A stretch of DNA of 64,000 nt. Source: Shewanella violacea DSS12. Lineage in GTDB: Bacteria > Pseudomonadota > Gammaproteobacteria > Enterobacterales > Shewanellaceae. This document shows positions 27,767 through 39,206 of the stretch, piece after piece. The stretch covers positions 1,426,001 to 1,490,000 of the forward strand of contig NC_014012.1 in NCBI RefSeq assembly GCF_000091325.1, given 5' to 3'. Each line of letters starts with the position of its first letter. Positions within the stretch are counted from its first letter, which is position 1. Under the pieces are notes generated by a model. That model saw only the letters and a program-made list of their open reading frames with translations, was not told the DNA's origin and did no database searches. The translations under genes and the position numbers were made by a program.

Positions 27767-28912
27767 ATGAGCGACAACAAACAGATGATATTTGCTATGG
27801 TTGCTGGAGAGATCTCCGGTGATATTTTAGGTGCTGGTTTAATCAAGGCGCTACAAGAATGCTATCCCAATGCACGATTTATCGGTATTGGTGGACCTCG
27901 TATGGAAGCCTTGGGCTTTGAATCTATGTTCTCCTATGAAGAACTTGCCGTGATGGGCATAGTTGAAGTCCTGTCTCGTCTGCCTAGATTATTGAAAGTT
28001 CGCAAAACTTTGATTGATGAAATTTGTGCTATTAGCCCCGATTGTTTCATCGGCATAGATGCGCCAGATTTTAATATCGGTCTCGAACTTAAGCTAAAGC
28101 AGCGGGGCATAAAGACGGTGCATTATGTCAGCCCTTCGGTATGGGCTTGGCGACCGAAACGCATTTTCAAAATTGCCAAGGCGACGGATATGGTGTTGTC
28201 ATTATTGCCTTTTGAAAAAGCGTTTTACGATAAACATCAAGTGCCGTGTACATTCGTGGGCCACACCTTAGCGGATGATATTCCACTTATTAGTGATAAA
28301 CTTGAGGCTCGCAGGGCCTTGGGCTTAGATCTTAATGCCGAGTATCTGGCTGTTTTACCCGGTTCTCGTGGCGGCGAGCTTAAACAGTTAGCCGAGCCTT
28401 TCGTTCGTGCGGCTAAGCTAATCAAGCAGCAATATCCGGACATTCGTTTCGTGACACCGGTTGTGAATGCTAAGCGTCGAGCTCAGTTTGAAGAGGCGCT
28501 TAAAACATATGCCCCAGATCTTGAAATCCATATCCTGGAAGGACACTCGAGAGAGGTGATGGCCGCCAGTGACTGTATCTTGTTGGCGTCGGGGACTGCA
28601 ACGCTGGAAGCCATGCTAGTCAAAAGGCCCATGGTTGTCGCTTATCGTGTTAGCCCTATCACTTATCGCATTGCCAAGTCCTTGATGCTGATTGACAAGT
28701 TTTCTCTACCTAACCTGCTTGCCGGAGAGGATTTGGTGACTGAGCTCATTCAAGAAGACTGTACTCCTGAGCTGATTGCAGCCGCGGTGTCTGAAACATT
28801 GGACGGGGATTTCACTCCACTTAAGAATAAATTTCTCGAACTCCATACACAGTTGAGGTGTAATGCCAGCGCTCGCGCCGCAGAAGCTGTGGTTAAGCTC
28901 ATCTCTCATTAG
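27767..28912 (+). CDS. lpxB: lipid A disaccharide synthase
   Basis: LpxB joins lipid X and UDP-diacylglucosamine to form the disaccharide core of lipid A (GT19). Signatures are [40 protein letters not shown] and [13 protein letters not shown]. Length 381 is typical. The 74-base gap after lpxA contains an inverted repeat GAGCCCGTA/TACGGGCTC at about 27708-27727, lacking a T-tract. Confidence 0.96.
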   Translation: MSDNKQMIFAMVAGEISGDILGAGLIKALQECYPNARFIGIGGPRMEALGFESMFSYEELAVMGIVEVLSRLPRLLKVRKTLIDEICAISPDCFIGIDAPDFNIGLELKLKQRGIKTVHYVSPSVWAWRPKRIFKIAKATDMVLSLLPFEKAFYDKHQVPCTFVGHTLADDIPLISDKLEARRALGLDLNAEYLAVLPGSRGGELKQLAEPFVRAAKLIKQQYPDIRFVTPVVNAKRRAQFEEALKTYAPDLEIHILEGHSREVMAASDCILLASGTATLEAMLVKRPMVVAYRVSPITYRIAKSLMLIDKFSLPNLLAGEDLVTELIQEDCTPELIAAAVSETLDGDFTPLKNKFLELHTQLRCNASARAAEAVVKLISH

Positions 28913-28953
28913 TGTATTTTTCAGTTTTAGCTCTCAGTTAACAGGTATTAAGC

Positions 28954-29610
28954 ATGGCAATATTTAAAGGTATTACTCCCGAGCAGATTGACAGTTTGGC
29001 TGTGGGATTATACGCCGGTGTCGACGAGGTTGGTCGTGGGCCCTTGGTTGGCAATGTAGTGACAGCTGCGGTGATTTTGGATCCTAACAATCCTATCCTA
29101 GGGCTTAATGATTCTAAGAAGTTGAGCGAGAAGAAACGTGAGGCTCTGTTCACCGAGATCCATGAGAAGGCTTTGTCTATTAGTGTGGGTCATGCTTCGC
29201 CGGAAGAGATTGATGAGCTTAATATTTTGCATGCCACCATGTTAGCCATGCAAAGGGCTGTTGCCGGGTTAGAGATTAAACCTGTGAAAGTGTTAGTCGA
29301 TGGCAACCGGACCCCCATTTTTCATCATGGCGACAACACAGAACTTGCCATAGAGGCTCATGCAATAGTGAAAGGCGATGGTCTGATTGCTGGTATCAGT
29401 GCGGCCTCAATCATAGCTAAGGTTATCCGTGACAGAGAGATGGAATTGCTCGATATGGAACATCCTCAATATGGATTCGCCAAACATAAAGGCTATCCAA
29501 CTAAGGCCCATTTTCAAGCCTTAGAGCAACATGGTGTGCTAGCAGAACATAGAAAAAGCTTCCGCCCAGTGAGAGAAAGGTTAGCAAAGGAACTGGAAAC
29601 TAGTATCTAG
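28954..29610 (+). CDS. rnhB: ribonuclease HII
   Basis: RNase HII excises ribonucleotides from DNA. The catalytic acidic residues are in [14 protein letters not shown] (Asp24, Glu25), the central VLVDGNRTP and [16 protein letters not shown]. The family's [12 protein letters not shown] is present. 218 residues, slightly longer than E. coli RNase HII at the N-terminus. Placement between lpxB and dnaE is conserved. Confidence 0.96.
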   Translation: MAIFKGITPEQIDSLAVGLYAGVDEVGRGPLVGNVVTAAVILDPNNPILGLNDSKKLSEKKREALFTEIHEKALSISVGHASPEEIDELNILHATMLAMQRAVAGLEIKPVKVLVDGNRTPIFHHGDNTELAIEAHAIVKGDGLIAGISAASIIAKVIRDREMELLDMEHPQYGFAKHKGYPTKAHFQALEQHGVLAEHRKSFRPVRERLAKELETSI

Positions 29611-29731
29611 GAACACATTTTGCTGCTCTAACCAATCACTCTGGCTTGGTTTGTTTGAGTCTGTTAATCTTTCTCAGGCTTTCACCTTCCCTTTTTTACT
29701 AATTTTTTTACTAATGTAAGTACTCAAAAAT

Positions 29732-32700
29732 ATGTCTGATCCCAGTTTTGTGCATCTACGCGTTCACAGCGATTATTCCATGTCTGATGGCCTGGCCAAA
29801 GTGAAGCCTATCTTAGCTAAGGTGACAGAACTTGGCATGCCAGCAGTCGCGTTAACCGATCAGACCAACCTATGTGGGCTAGTTAAATTTTATGGTGCCT
29901 GCCATGGTGCGGGTGTTAAGCCCATCATAGGTGCCGATTTTTGGGTAAGAGTTCCCGGGTTCGATAAAGATTTATGTTCGGTCACTGTGATAGCCATGGA
30001 TAATGACGGATATTTGAATTTAACTTTATTAATCAGTGACGCTTACCTGAGGGGTCATATAAACGATAGGGCTGTTATCGATCAAGAGTGGCTGATTAAA
30101 TACAGTAATGGATTACTACTACTCTCGGGCGGACGTCATGGAGATGTCGGTAGGGCGCTGTTAAAGGGTAATAAGCCGCAAGTCGATTCATTAGTCGAAT
30201 TTTATCAGACTCATTTTCCCGATCGTTACTATCTGGAACTTTTACGTACTGGCCGACCCGATGAGGAGACTTATCTTCATCTGGCTGTGGAGCTGGCACA
30301 AGAGAAAGGTTTGCCTGTGGTGGCAACCAATCAGGTGGTGTTTAATAGTCCAGAATTCTTCGATGCCCATGAGATCCGTGTCGCTATTTCAGACGGTTTC
30401 ACTTTAGCCGACCCACGTCGTCCGAAGAAATACAGTGATCAACAGTATTTTAAGAGCAGCGAAGAGATGTGTGCGCTGTTTGAAGACATTCCCGAAGCCA
30501 TTGCCAACACAGTAGAGATAGCCAAGCGCTGTAGTGTGACAGTGCGTTTGGGTGAGTATTTTCTGCCTAACTTCCCAACGGGTGAACTAAGCATCGAAGA
30601 TTTCCTGGTGAAGGTGTCGGAAGATGGCTTGGAGAATCGCTTAGAATTTCTATTTCCCGATCCAGAGGTCAGGGCACAGAAGCGTCCTGCATACGATGAA
30701 CGTCTGGATATAGAACTTAAGGTGATTAACCAGATGGGCTTCCCTGGCTACTTTCTCATCGTGATGGAATTTATTCAGTGGGGAAAAGATCAGGATATTC
30801 CAATCGGTCCGGGTCGTGGATCTGGAGCAGGGTCCTTAGTGGCCTATGCCCTCAAGATCACCGATCTCGACCCGCTGGAATATGAACTCCTGTTCGAGCG
30901 TTTCCTCAACCCAGAACGTGTTTCTATGCCGGATTTCGATATCGATTTCTGCATGGACAGACGAGATGAAGTTATCGACCATGTAGCCGAGCTCTATGGC
31001 CGTGATGCTGTTTCTCAGATCATCACCTTCGGTACCATGGCTGCTAAGGCCGTTATACGAGATGTGGGCCGAGTATTGGGCCATCCCTATGGCTTTGTTG
31101 ACCGTATCTCTAAGATGGTGCCAGCCGAGCCTGGTATGACTCTGGCTAAAGCCTTCGAAGTAGAGCCTGCTCTACAGGAGTCTTACGATGGTGATGAGGA
31201 AGTAAAAGATCTTATCGACATGTGTCGAATATTAGAAGGTGTCACGCGTAACGCGGGTAAGCATGCGGGGGGCGTGGTGATATCGCCGACCAAAATTACC
31301 GATTTTGCTCCCATCTACTGTGACTCCGAAGGGAAAAACCCGGTTACTCAATTCGATAAGAATGATGTTGAGACTGCGGGCCTGGTCAAGTTTGACTTCT
31401 TGGGACTGAGAACCTTGACCATCATCGACTGGGCATTGCAGATGATCAATCCCAAACGTAAGGCGTTGGGTAAAGAGCCTGTGCGTATCGAGTCGATACC
31501 CCTGGATGATAAAAAGAGTTTCAAGCTGCTACAGCGTTACGAGACTACGGCGGTATTCCAGTTGGAATCTCGTGGTATGAAAGATTTGATCAAGCGTCTG
31601 CAACCGGATAGCTTCGAAGATATGATTGCTCTGGTGGCCTTGTTCCGTCCGGGTCCACTTCAGTCCGGCATGGTAGATAACTTTATTGAACGTAAGCACG
31701 GTCGAGAAGAAGTCTCTTTTCCCGATGCCGAGTATCAACATGAGTCTCTCAAGTGGGTACTCGAACCCACCTACGGCATTATTCTCTATCAAGAGCAGGT
31801 GATGCAGATAGCCCAGGTGCTCGCGGGCTACTCACTTGGTGGCGCGGATATGCTGCGTCGAGCCATGGGTAAGAAGAAACCCGAAGAGATGGCCAAGCAG
31901 CGTGGTACCTTCGAAGAGGGCGCCATCAATAATGGTATCGACGGCGAACTGTCGATGAAAATTTTCGATCTGGTGGAGAAATTTGCCGGTTACGGATTTA
32001 ACAAGTCTCACTCGGCAGCCTATGCACTGGTTTCCTATCAGACACTCTGGCTAAAGACCCATTATCCGGCCGAGTTTATGGCGGCGGTAATGTCTGCCGA
32101 TATGGATAATACCGATAAGATAGTCATCTTGGTGGATGAATGTGAACGTATGGGTCAACCTCTGTTGCCACCGGATGTTAACAAGGGTTTGCTAAAATTC
32201 AATGTCGATGAAGAGGGCAAGATTGTCTACGGTATCGGCGCCATCAAGGGAGTGGGTGATGGCCCAGTTGAGTCGATACTGGCCGCGCGTAAGGATGGTC
32301 CTTTCAAAGATCTGTTCGATTTCTGTGCGCGGGTAGACCTTAAAAAGTTAAATAAGCGCATCATGGAAAAACTTATCTGCGCCGGAGCCTTGGATAGCTT
32401 AGGGCCTCATCGCGCCGCCATGATGGCGACTTTACCCGCAGCCGTACGCGCCGCGGATCAAAATGCCAAGGCTGAGGCCATCGGCCAGCATGATATGTTT
32501 GGTTTGCTCAATAGCGATACCGAAGATATCAAGCAACAATTTGTGCAGTGTACTCCTTGGCCCGATAAGATCTGGCTTGAGGGGGAGCGTGAAACCTTAG
32601 GTCTTTACCTCACAGGTCACCCGATAAATCAGTATCTCAAAGAGCTGAAGCATTACACATCGGGTCGACTCAAGGATGTACATCCAACAGAGCGTGGCAA

Positions 32701-33205
32701 GACAATGAAAGCCGCCGGCCTGGTTATTGCGACGCGAGTGATGATGACCAAGCGTGGGTCTAAGATGGGGCTAGTGACTCTGGACGATAAGAGTGCTCGC
32801 CTGGAGGTGATGCTATTTACCGAGGCATTTGAGAAGTTTAACCACCTACTGGAAAAAGATCGCATCTTGATTATCGAAGGTGAGGTCAGTTTCGATGATT
32901 TCTCCGGTGGCAATCGTATGACTGCCCGAAACATCATAGATATGGGAGAGGCGCGTAATCATTTCGCCAGTGCCCTAGAGGTTGATATCGACAGTGACTC
33001 AATTGATGAAACTTGGTTAGATAGTTTCAAGCAAGTGGTGGAGCCGTGGAAAAAGGGCTCAGTACCCATCATAGTCAATTATGCCCAACCACAGGCTAAG
33101 GCGCAGCTTAAGCTAGGGGATAACTGGAGAGTGAATCCGACAGATGAGCTCATGCTGGCGCTGGAAACCTTAACCGGAGCTGGCAAGGTGAGGATCTTGT
33201 TCTAA
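29732..33205 (+). CDS. dnaE: DNA polymerase III subunit alpha
   Basis: The replicative polymerase catalytic subunit, 1157 residues. It has an N-terminal PHP domain ([18 protein letters not shown]), a C-family palm with catalytic Asp residues in [19 protein letters not shown] (about 398-410), fingers with [16 protein letters not shown], a helix-hairpin-helix region and an OB fold (about 990-1060). No intein or truncation is seen. The tilS ATG follows its stop codon directly. Confidence 0.97.
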   Translation: MSDPSFVHLRVHSDYSMSDGLAKVKPILAKVTELGMPAVALTDQTNLCGLVKFYGACHGAGVKPIIGADFWVRVPGFDKDLCSVTVIAMDNDGYLNLTLLISDAYLRGHINDRAVIDQEWLIKYSNGLLLLSGGRHGDVGRALLKGNKPQVDSLVEFYQTHFPDRYYLELLRTGRPDEETYLHLAVELAQEKGLPVVATNQVVFNSPEFFDAHEIRVAISDGFTLADPRRPKKYSDQQYFKSSEEMCALFEDIPEAIANTVEIAKRCSVTVRLGEYFLPNFPTGELSIEDFLVKVSEDGLENRLEFLFPDPEVRAQKRPAYDERLDIELKVINQMGFPGYFLIVMEFIQWGKDQDIPIGPGRGSGAGSLVAYALKITDLDPLEYELLFERFLNPERVSMPDFDIDFCMDRRDEVIDHVAELYGRDAVSQIITFGTMAAKAVIRDVGRVLGHPYGFVDRISKMVPAEPGMTLAKAFEVEPALQESYDGDEEVKDLIDMCRILEGVTRNAGKHAGGVVISPTKITDFAPIYCDSEGKNPVTQFDKNDVETAGLVKFDFLGLRTLTIIDWALQMINPKRKALGKEPVRIESIPLDDKKSFKLLQRYETTAVFQLESRGMKDLIKRLQPDSFEDMIALVALFRPGPLQSGMVDNFIERKHGREEVSFPDAEYQHESLKWVLEPTYGIILYQEQVMQIAQVLAGYSLGGADMLRRAMGKKKPEEMAKQRGTFEEGAINNGIDGELSMKIFDLVEKFAGYGFNKSHSAAYALVSYQTLWLKTHYPAEFMAAVMSADMDNTDKIVILVDECERMGQPLLPPDVNKGLLKFNVDEEGKIVYGIGAIKGVGDGPVESILAARKDGPFKDLFDFCARVDLKKLNKRIMEKLICAGALDSLGPHRAAMMATLPAAVRAADQNAKAEAIGQHDMFGLLNSDTEDIKQQFVQCTPWPDKIWLEGERETLGLYLTGHPINQYLKELKHYTSGRLKDVHPTERGKTMKAAGLVIATRVMMTKRGSKMGLVTLDDKSARLEVMLFTEAFEKFNHLLEKDRILIIEGEVSFDDFSGGNRMTARNIIDMGEARNHFASALEVDIDSDSIDETWLDSFKQVVEPWKKGSVPIIVNYAQPQAKAQLKLGDNWRVNPTDELMLALETLTGAGKVRILF

Positions 33206-34609
33206 ATGTCCCTAGATAGGATAAAAAACGACTTAGATGTCGCCAATTTAATTGCTGATAGTGTTGAGTCCTCAGGGATTAAGCCCGGGGCTAAGTTAGT
33301 CCTAGCTTACAGTGGCGGCGTTGATTCCGAGCTGTTAGCACTAGGCTTGTCTGAGTTTGCTCGTCAGCACCATGAGTACCGTTACTTGCTGGTTCACGTT
33401 CATCATGGCTTGAGTGATAATGCCGATGCTTGGGTTGGTCATTGTGAGTCTAGAGCCACTGTTTATGGACTCCCTATCAGCATCAAACGCGTGGTGGTGG
33501 ATACAGGTCCGCGTAAGAGCGTCGAGGCCGAAGCGAGAAACGCACGTTATAATGCGATTAAATCTCAGATGGCACCTGGAGATGCCTTATTGACCGCACA
33601 CCACCTGGATGATCAGCTCGAAACTGTGCTACTGGCATTAAAGCGAGGCCTAGGCCCCAAAGGGCTATCGGCTATGGGAAGTTCTCAGGTATTTGGCAAA
33701 GATAAGCAACTAATTAGACCTCTTTTATCTATTAGTCGTGAGCAGATTGAGGCGAAAGCCAGCGCTGTTGGACTTGTTCACATTAACGATGAAAGTAATA
33801 GTGATGACAAGTATGACCGAAACTTTTTACGCTTAGAGATCATCCCAAGACTCAAAGCCCGTTGGGGCGCCATAGCGACCACTGCGAGTCGTAGTGCATT
33901 GTTATGCGCTCAGCAGCAAGCAGTTATCGATGATGAGGTGAGTGAACGCTTACCCGCTTTTATCTCATTCAGTCAGGGGCGTTATTCACTCGACTTAGGG
34001 CTTCTCGGGTTGCAGAGTGACAACTGGCAATCATTGCTCTTCAGAGGATTTATAGAGCAGCTTGGTTTTGCTCCACCATCCCAGACTCAATTAGCCCAAT
34101 CATTGTCTCAATTACTGACGGCAAGACAAGATGCCAAGGTCGAACTTAGACTGGGAGACTTGTTGATTAGGCGCTATCAGGGGCGTGCTTATCTTGGATC
34201 GGTAATAGATGAAAAATGTGAGTTACCGCTTCACAAATGTATTGAGGTCGATGGCAGCAGTTTATTAGATCAAGGTGCAGAGGTTAGTCTCTCCCTATCA
34301 AAGCATAAAAGGCTTTCGATAACTAAGCAGAACAGTTCAGATAGAGTGCGTCTTCCTGATAGTACCCAGCTTGTTAGCATACGTTTTTCGGTGAAGGGAA
34401 GTACCCGATGTCATCCTGTGAATAGGGCCAAAGCTAGAGAGCTGAAAAAATTATGGCAGGAGTATGGTATTCCCCCATGGGAAAGAGAAAGAGTGCCCTG
34501 TATTTTTTACGACGAGCAACTGGTGTGCGTCGTGGGTTATTGGATAGAAACCAGATTCTTGTGTGAACAAGATGAACTTGGACTCGTGTTCACTTCACAT
34601 CAGGTTTAA
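33206..34609 (+). CDS. tilS: tRNA(Ile)-lysidine synthase
   Basis: TilS converts C34 of the CAU-anticodon isoleucine tRNA to lysidine. The PP-loop ATP-binding motif SGGVDS is at 36-41 (AYSGGVDSELLALGL), with TAHHLDDQLETVLLALKRG as second signature. C-terminal TilS domains include SIRFSVKGSTRCHPVNR and GIPPWERERVPCIFYDEQLV. 467 residues. Start is the ATG directly abutting dnaE. In E. coli accA and other genes lie between dnaE and tilS; they are absent here. Confidence 0.95.
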   Translation: MSLDRIKNDLDVANLIADSVESSGIKPGAKLVLAYSGGVDSELLALGLSEFARQHHEYRYLLVHVHHGLSDNADAWVGHCESRATVYGLPISIKRVVVDTGPRKSVEAEARNARYNAIKSQMAPGDALLTAHHLDDQLETVLLALKRGLGPKGLSAMGSSQVFGKDKQLIRPLLSISREQIEAKASAVGLVHINDESNSDDKYDRNFLRLEIIPRLKARWGAIATTASRSALLCAQQQAVIDDEVSERLPAFISFSQGRYSLDLGLLGLQSDNWQSLLFRGFIEQLGFAPPSQTQLAQSLSQLLTARQDAKVELRLGDLLIRRYQGRAYLGSVIDEKCELPLHKCIEVDGSSLLDQGAEVSLSLSKHKRLSITKQNSSDRVRLPDSTQLVSIRFSVKGSTRCHPVNRAKARELKKLWQEYGIPPWERERVPCIFYDEQLVCVVGYWIETRFLCEQDELGLVFTSHQV

Positions 34610-34686
34610 TACATACATTACCAATGGTATTAGCTAAGTCTAGCTTCATTATTGGCTTAAGCATTCCGCATCTTTTTCATTATCGA

Positions 34687-35312
34687 ATTAACTCAAGTCG
34701 GCTCTATAACATTTAGGGCCAGTGGCTTTAGCTCTAGCTCTGTTCAGTTATTTATTGGCTAAGGGTTCTACATCTGTTTCATTACAGAATTAACTCAAGT
34801 CAGCTCTATAACATCTTCGGCCGGCGGCTTTCGCTCTGTTCAGTTATTTATTGGCTAAGGGTTCTACGTCTGTTTCATTACAGAATTAACTCAAGTCAGC
34901 TCTATAACATCTTCGGCCAGCGGCTTTAGCTCTGTGCAGTTATTTATTGGCTAAGGGTTCTACATCTGTTTCATTATCGAATTAACTCAAGTCAGCTCTA
35001 TAACATCTTCGGCCGGCAGCTTTAGCTCTGTTCAGTTATTTGTTGGTTAAGGGTTCTACATCTGTTTCATTACAGAATTAACTCAAGTCAGCTCTATAAC
35101 ATCTTCGGCCGGCAGCTTTCGCTCTGTTCAGTTATTTATTGGTTAAGGGTTCTACATCTGTTTCATTACAGCATTAACTCAAGTCAGCTCTATAACATCT
35201 TCGGCCAGCGGCTTTCGCTCTGTTCAGTTATTTATTGGTTAAGGGTTCTACATCTGTTTCATTACAGAATTAACTCAAGTCAGCTCTATAACATCTTCGG
35301 CCGGCAGCTTTC
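34687..35312. repeat. 96-bp tandem repeat array (seven copies) trailing the GGDEF gene
   Basis: The block ACTCAAGTC(A/G)GCTCTATAAC recurs starting at 34691, 34793, 34889, 34985, 35081, 35177 and 35273, so the period is exactly 96 bp except for one 102-bp step at the older, more diverged left end. The rightmost copy is the last roughly 40 coding bases plus stop codon of the minus-strand diguanylate cyclase gene. The others are copies of that 3' end plus about 55 bases of downstream sequence. No protein frame crosses the units, because each carries the TAA stop. The array fills the whole tilS-GGDEF gap; I see no terminator besides. Confidence 0.93.
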
Positions 35313-36154
35313 GCTCTATATAGCGCTTTATCGGCTCTCTCATACAATGAACAGGCAGTTTCATCACTCTTCCATTGGGAGAAACCTAGGCTGGCTTGCA
35401 CTTGATGTTTCTCAAACAGTGGCAATCCAGACATGGCTTGCAATACTCGCCTACATAAAATTTCGGCAGCTGCCAGATCGCCGCGAACCACGACAACAAA
35501 TTCATCACCACCCACACGAAATGCCTGATCTGTATTTCGGATGGCTTTAGTGAGCAGCTGGCCAAACTCTGAAAGTACAGTGTCGCCAAAATGATGTCCG
35601 TGTACATCATTTAGCATCTTAAAATTATCCAGATCTAAAATCACAATCGACAATGGATTATCGTGTCGCGTCGATGTTGCAATGGCTTTCTTAAGACTCT
35701 CTATATAGTAATGACGATTGCCCAGTCTAGTGAGTGAGTCATACATTGCCTGTTGCGACATTTCTTGAAATTGAGTGGCATTAAACAAGGGTAATATCAC
35801 TAAGGTTTGCAGTAATTGTAATTGTTTTGCTTGTGAAGGCAGCAAAGGAGCGGCTAAGCTGTATTCGAGCTGCGCGGTATTACCTTGGTGTACCAATTGC
35901 TGCTTGATGGAAAGCCCTTGGTGTCGGCCCCAAGTAAACTGGTATTTGTTATATCTCAACTTTATACCAAGGATAGGCAAGTGTTGACCCATGATCTTGC
36001 CGAAACAGGCAAAGACTGTCCTAGGATCTAAACTTTCATGTAGCTGCTGAATGATCTGTACCAGATCTGGCTCCCGACTCTGAGAGTCGAGTAATTCAGG
36101 CAGATATCTTGTTTCATCAGAATAAAAGTCTGCCGCTAGTCCTAAGTTCATCAT
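35270..36154 (-). CDS. diguanylate cyclase (GGDEF domain)
   Basis: A 294-residue cytosolic protein with an N-terminal sensory region of no recognised type (about 1-135) and a C-terminal GGDEF domain (about 140-294). The domain starts YDSLTRLGNRHYYIESL, shows DNFKMLNDVHGHHFGDTVL and has the intact active-site RVGGDEFVVVV, so it should make cyclic di-GMP. An obvious RxxD inhibitory site upstream of GGDEF reads KAIRNTD. The gene's last 40 bases are reiterated downstream in the 96-bp array, and its final residues GRRCYRADLS lie in the repeat. Confidence 0.9.
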   Translation of the reverse strand: MMNLGLAADFYSDETRYLPELLDSQSREPDLVQIIQQLHESLDPRTVFACFGKIMGQHLPILGIKLRYNKYQFTWGRHQGLSIKQQLVHQGNTAQLEYSLAAPLLPSQAKQLQLLQTLVILPLFNATQFQEMSQQAMYDSLTRLGNRHYYIESLKKAIATSTRHDNPLSIVILDLDNFKMLNDVHGHHFGDTVLSEFGQLLTKAIRNTDQAFRVGGDEFVVVVRGDLAAAEILCRRVLQAMSGLPLFEKHQVQASLGFSQWKSDETACSLYERADKALYRAKAAGRRCYRADLS

Positions 36155-36335
36155 GAGTGCTCCATCAATACCTGTACTGCTGAGGTTAATTCACCTCGCT
36201 CATGTAATATTACTAGCAAAAACCATGCCTAAAATAATGTTAATTAAATTTGTCTTTATTTGTCATTCAGTTAATCTTTCAGTATTAGTGAAATAAAACC
36301 CATGCCAGTTTTTTGACTCGGAGTTTGAATTTAGA

Positions 36336-38285
36336 ATGGAACACAGTTTTCTTATCCAGGTTCTGTCGATGCTTGTCATCGCTATCATCTCAATAGCCTT
36401 ACTTAAGCGGGTAGGCTTACCCGCTATTTTGGCGTATCTGGTTACTGGGGTGATCAGTGGTCCTTCAGGTTTCAATTGGTTTAGCCAGCATCAGATGCAA
36501 TCGGTGGCGGAGCTAGGTGTCGTCTTGCTGATGTTTAGTCTGGGCTTAGAGTTCTCACTGCCAAGACTCTGGGCCATGAGACGTACGGTATTTGGACTCG
36601 GTAGTGCTCAAGTTGTGGTGACTACCTTGTTGGCTGGCAGTATTTCCTTACTCAGTTCCCTGAGCCTGGTGGAGTCATTGGTTGTGGGCTCGGCAATTGC
36701 GCTCTCGTCGACTGCCATAGTGCTTAAGCTACTCAACGAGCAAGGTTGGCTCAGGCGCCGCCATGGTGAGTTGTCTGTCAGTGTGCTGTTATTTCAAGAC
36801 CTAGCAGTTGTTCCCTTGTTAATCTTGCTGCCTCTACTCGCTTCTGGCGGTGAGACCTTATCGCTACAAGGGATAGGTTATGCTCTGGCTGAAGGGGTAT
36901 TAGCCTTTATCGCCCTGATGGCGTTCGGTAAGTGGGGCTTACCCAGATTATTCGATGAGGTGGCTCGCTCACGATCAAATGAACTGTTTATGCTATCGAC
37001 GCTAGTGGTGGCCTTACTGACAGGTGCATTAACCCAATGGCTTGGCTTATCTATGGCCCTAGGCGCATTTATGGCGGGTATGTTGTTAGGAGAAAGCCAA
37101 TATAAGCGGCAGTTAGAAGCTGATATTCGTCCTTTTAGGGACCTCTTGATGGGCTTGTTCTTCATCTCTATCGGCATGTTGATCGATTTCTCCTTGGTAC
37201 TCCAGTTCTGGTGGCAAATTTTAATTATTTTGATCGCCGTGATACTGGGTAAAGCCCTAGTGGTATTTGCCTTACTCAGGCTGGCGAAAGAGTCATTTAG
37301 GATCTCGGTCGCTACGGCTTTGAGTCTGGCTCAGGTGGGTGAATTTAGTTTTGTGGTTCTGGCACTGGCAGTGAACTATGAACTGCTTGATATTGAGCTC
37401 AGTACTAAACTGGTTATGGTGGCGGTATTATCTATGGCCATAGCCCCCTGGCTGGTGCGCCATAGTCTTGATATCGCTCGCAGGCTGCAGGGGATTAAGT
37501 CTAAGGGAGAGACAAGCTTAGCCATAGAACCCAAAATTGAGCATCAAAATGATCTGGTATTGATCTTAGGTTATGGCCGAGTTGGACAGACAATCGCCCG
37601 CTTTATGAAGACAGAGGCTGTGCCCTTCTTAGTGCTCGACTTAGATCCGACTCGAGTATCTGAAGCGCGTAAGGCCGGTGAACCTGTGTATTTTGGCGAT
37701 GTGTGTAAAAGGAGCATACTCAAACAGGCCAAAATCAGGGAGGCTAAGTTAATCGTATTGACCTTCAGCAGCAGCCGAATCCTGGAAGAGGTGTTGCCTC
37801 TTTGTCGTCAACTGGCACCCGAGGCTAAAATTTTAGTGCGCACCCGCGACGACTCTGGCATGGAAGAGCTCGAAAAAGCGGGGGCCAGTCAGGTTATCCC
37901 AGAAACATTAGAGGGCAGCTTAATGTTGGTCTCTCAGGTCTTATATCAGTGCGGCGTGCCGCTTACTCGCATATTGAAGCGTTTAGAGTATGAGCGTCGT
38001 AACCATTACAAGTATCTTCATGGCTTCTTCTCTGGCTCCGAGACTGACTTCACCCTAGAGCACCTTCACGCAGTGGCTCTGCCTAAGGGGGCCAATGCTA
38101 TAGGTATGACTCTGGCTGAAATTCCTTGGGAGAAGCTCAGAGTAGAACTCAGGGCTGTGAGGCGCAACGGGGCTGAAGTAGAGAGTCCAGCACTCGATTG
38201 GAGCATACGCTCAGGGGATACCTTGATTCTTCTGGGTAAGCCCAGACGGATCGAGAAAGCCGAAATTTATCTACTGCAAGGCTAA
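36336..38285 (+). CDS. CPA2-family cation:proton antiporter with RCK domain (KefB/KefC-like)
   Basis: A 649-residue inner-membrane antiporter. About 12-13 membrane segments (residues 5-380) carry CPA2 signatures such as LVTGVISGPSGFNWF, GVVLLMFSLGLEFSL, ALSSTAIVLKLL and FFISIGMLIDF. A cytosolic RCK_N/TrkA-N domain starts near 405 (LVLILGYGRVGQTIARF, Rossmann glycine motif) and a TrkA-C domain ends the protein (about 565-645). It resembles KefB and YbaL; whether it exports K+ under glutathione control cannot be told from sequence. Confidence 0.88.
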   Translation: MEHSFLIQVLSMLVIAIISIALLKRVGLPAILAYLVTGVISGPSGFNWFSQHQMQSVAELGVVLLMFSLGLEFSLPRLWAMRRTVFGLGSAQVVVTTLLAGSISLLSSLSLVESLVVGSAIALSSTAIVLKLLNEQGWLRRRHGELSVSVLLFQDLAVVPLLILLPLLASGGETLSLQGIGYALAEGVLAFIALMAFGKWGLPRLFDEVARSRSNELFMLSTLVVALLTGALTQWLGLSMALGAFMAGMLLGESQYKRQLEADIRPFRDLLMGLFFISIGMLIDFSLVLQFWWQILIILIAVILGKALVVFALLRLAKESFRISVATALSLAQVGEFSFVVLALAVNYELLDIELSTKLVMVAVLSMAIAPWLVRHSLDIARRLQGIKSKGETSLAIEPKIEHQNDLVLILGYGRVGQTIARFMKTEAVPFLVLDLDPTRVSEARKAGEPVYFGDVCKRSILKQAKIREAKLIVLTFSSSRILEEVLPLCRQLAPEAKILVRTRDDSGMEELEKAGASQVIPETLEGSLMLVSQVLYQCGVPLTRILKRLEYERRNHYKYLHGFFSGSETDFTLEHLHAVALPKGANAIGMTLAEIPWEKLRVELRAVRRNGAEVESPALDWSIRSGDTLILLGKPRRIEKAEIYLLQG

Positions 38286-38367
38286 ATTGAAAAGAATGTG
38301 GCAGCTTTTAGTGTCTCAGGCCAAGTGCTCTTGCATCTTAAAGCGTGATTAAACCGGAGAAGCTTTC

Positions 38368-39072
38368 ATGTTTCACTATTTCATCTTGGTACTGCTGGCT
38401 CCCTTGTTCTTTATACAGGGGCGCCATGTACGAAATGTGACTCAAGTACTGCCAGAAGCATCCGGTGGGCGCAGTGGTTGTCTCGGCGACGGCACACCAT
38501 TAAGGCTGCTGGTTATTGGCGATTCGGCGGCTGCCGGGGTTGGGGTTGAGACTCAAGATGAGGCGCTCTGTGGTCGTTTAACCAATATATTGTCGAAACG
38601 GTTTCGGCTCGACTGGAGCCTCTTGGCGAAGTCAGGTTATAAAACTTTAGATTTGATCACCATACTCGAGTCGCTACCGGCAACAGAATATGATGTGGTG
38701 TTGATCTCCTTAGGCGTCAATGACCTGCTGAGTCCATTAAGCTCTTGGGGATGGCAGGGGCAGCAATTACAATTGGTCAAATTATTGAAATCCAAATTTT
38801 TAGTTAAACATATTCTACTTACCAGTGTGCCTCCTATGGGGGCCTTCCCTGCATTTCCTCAACCTCTGAGTTGGTTCTTGGGTCAAAGGGCTAAGGAGTT
38901 CAATCGTAAACTTGCCACTCTTATCTCTGATGACACGCACTGTGAGCTTATCAATATACCTTTGGCTCCAAGTGTATCTGATATGGCTTGTGATGGTTTT
39001 CATCCCGGGACTAAGATATATAAGCTGTGGGGAGATGTGGCTGCCGATATTATCCATAGGCGCACCCCATAA
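38368..39072 (+). CDS. SGNH/GDSL-type lipase or esterase
   Basis: A 234-residue hydrolase with a hydrophobic N-terminus (FHYFILVLLAPLFFIQ) acting as signal or membrane anchor. SGNH blocks are visible: LLVIGDSAAAGVG with nucleophile Ser53, ISLGVNDLL (block III Asn) and the C-terminal DGFHPG with the Asp-His pair. Substrate is unknown; esters, thioesters or acylated sugars are possible. It lies between the antiporter and the NlpC/P60 gene with independent spacing. Confidence 0.85.
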   Translation: MFHYFILVLLAPLFFIQGRHVRNVTQVLPEASGGRSGCLGDGTPLRLLVIGDSAAAGVGVETQDEALCGRLTNILSKRFRLDWSLLAKSGYKTLDLITILESLPATEYDVVLISLGVNDLLSPLSSWGWQGQQLQLVKLLKSKFLVKHILLTSVPPMGAFPAFPQPLSWFLGQRAKEFNRKLATLISDDTHCELINIPLAPSVSDMACDGFHPGTKIYKLWGDVAADIIHRRTP

Positions 39073-39206
39073 AAGGCGCAAATGAAAGATGCTTAATATG
39101 TGTGGTGTATCGCTATTTGGGCTTAAAAAATTGCAATTTTAATTAGACTATTTATCATGCAGGCTTTCGTGATCATCATCATTTTATCACCAGTCTAAGG
39201 TCTAGC

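Noticed and set aside
34687..35312. CRISPR or integron-like interpretation of the 96-bp repeats
   Set aside because: No unique spacers or cassettes; the units are simple copies of the neighbouring gene's 3' end.
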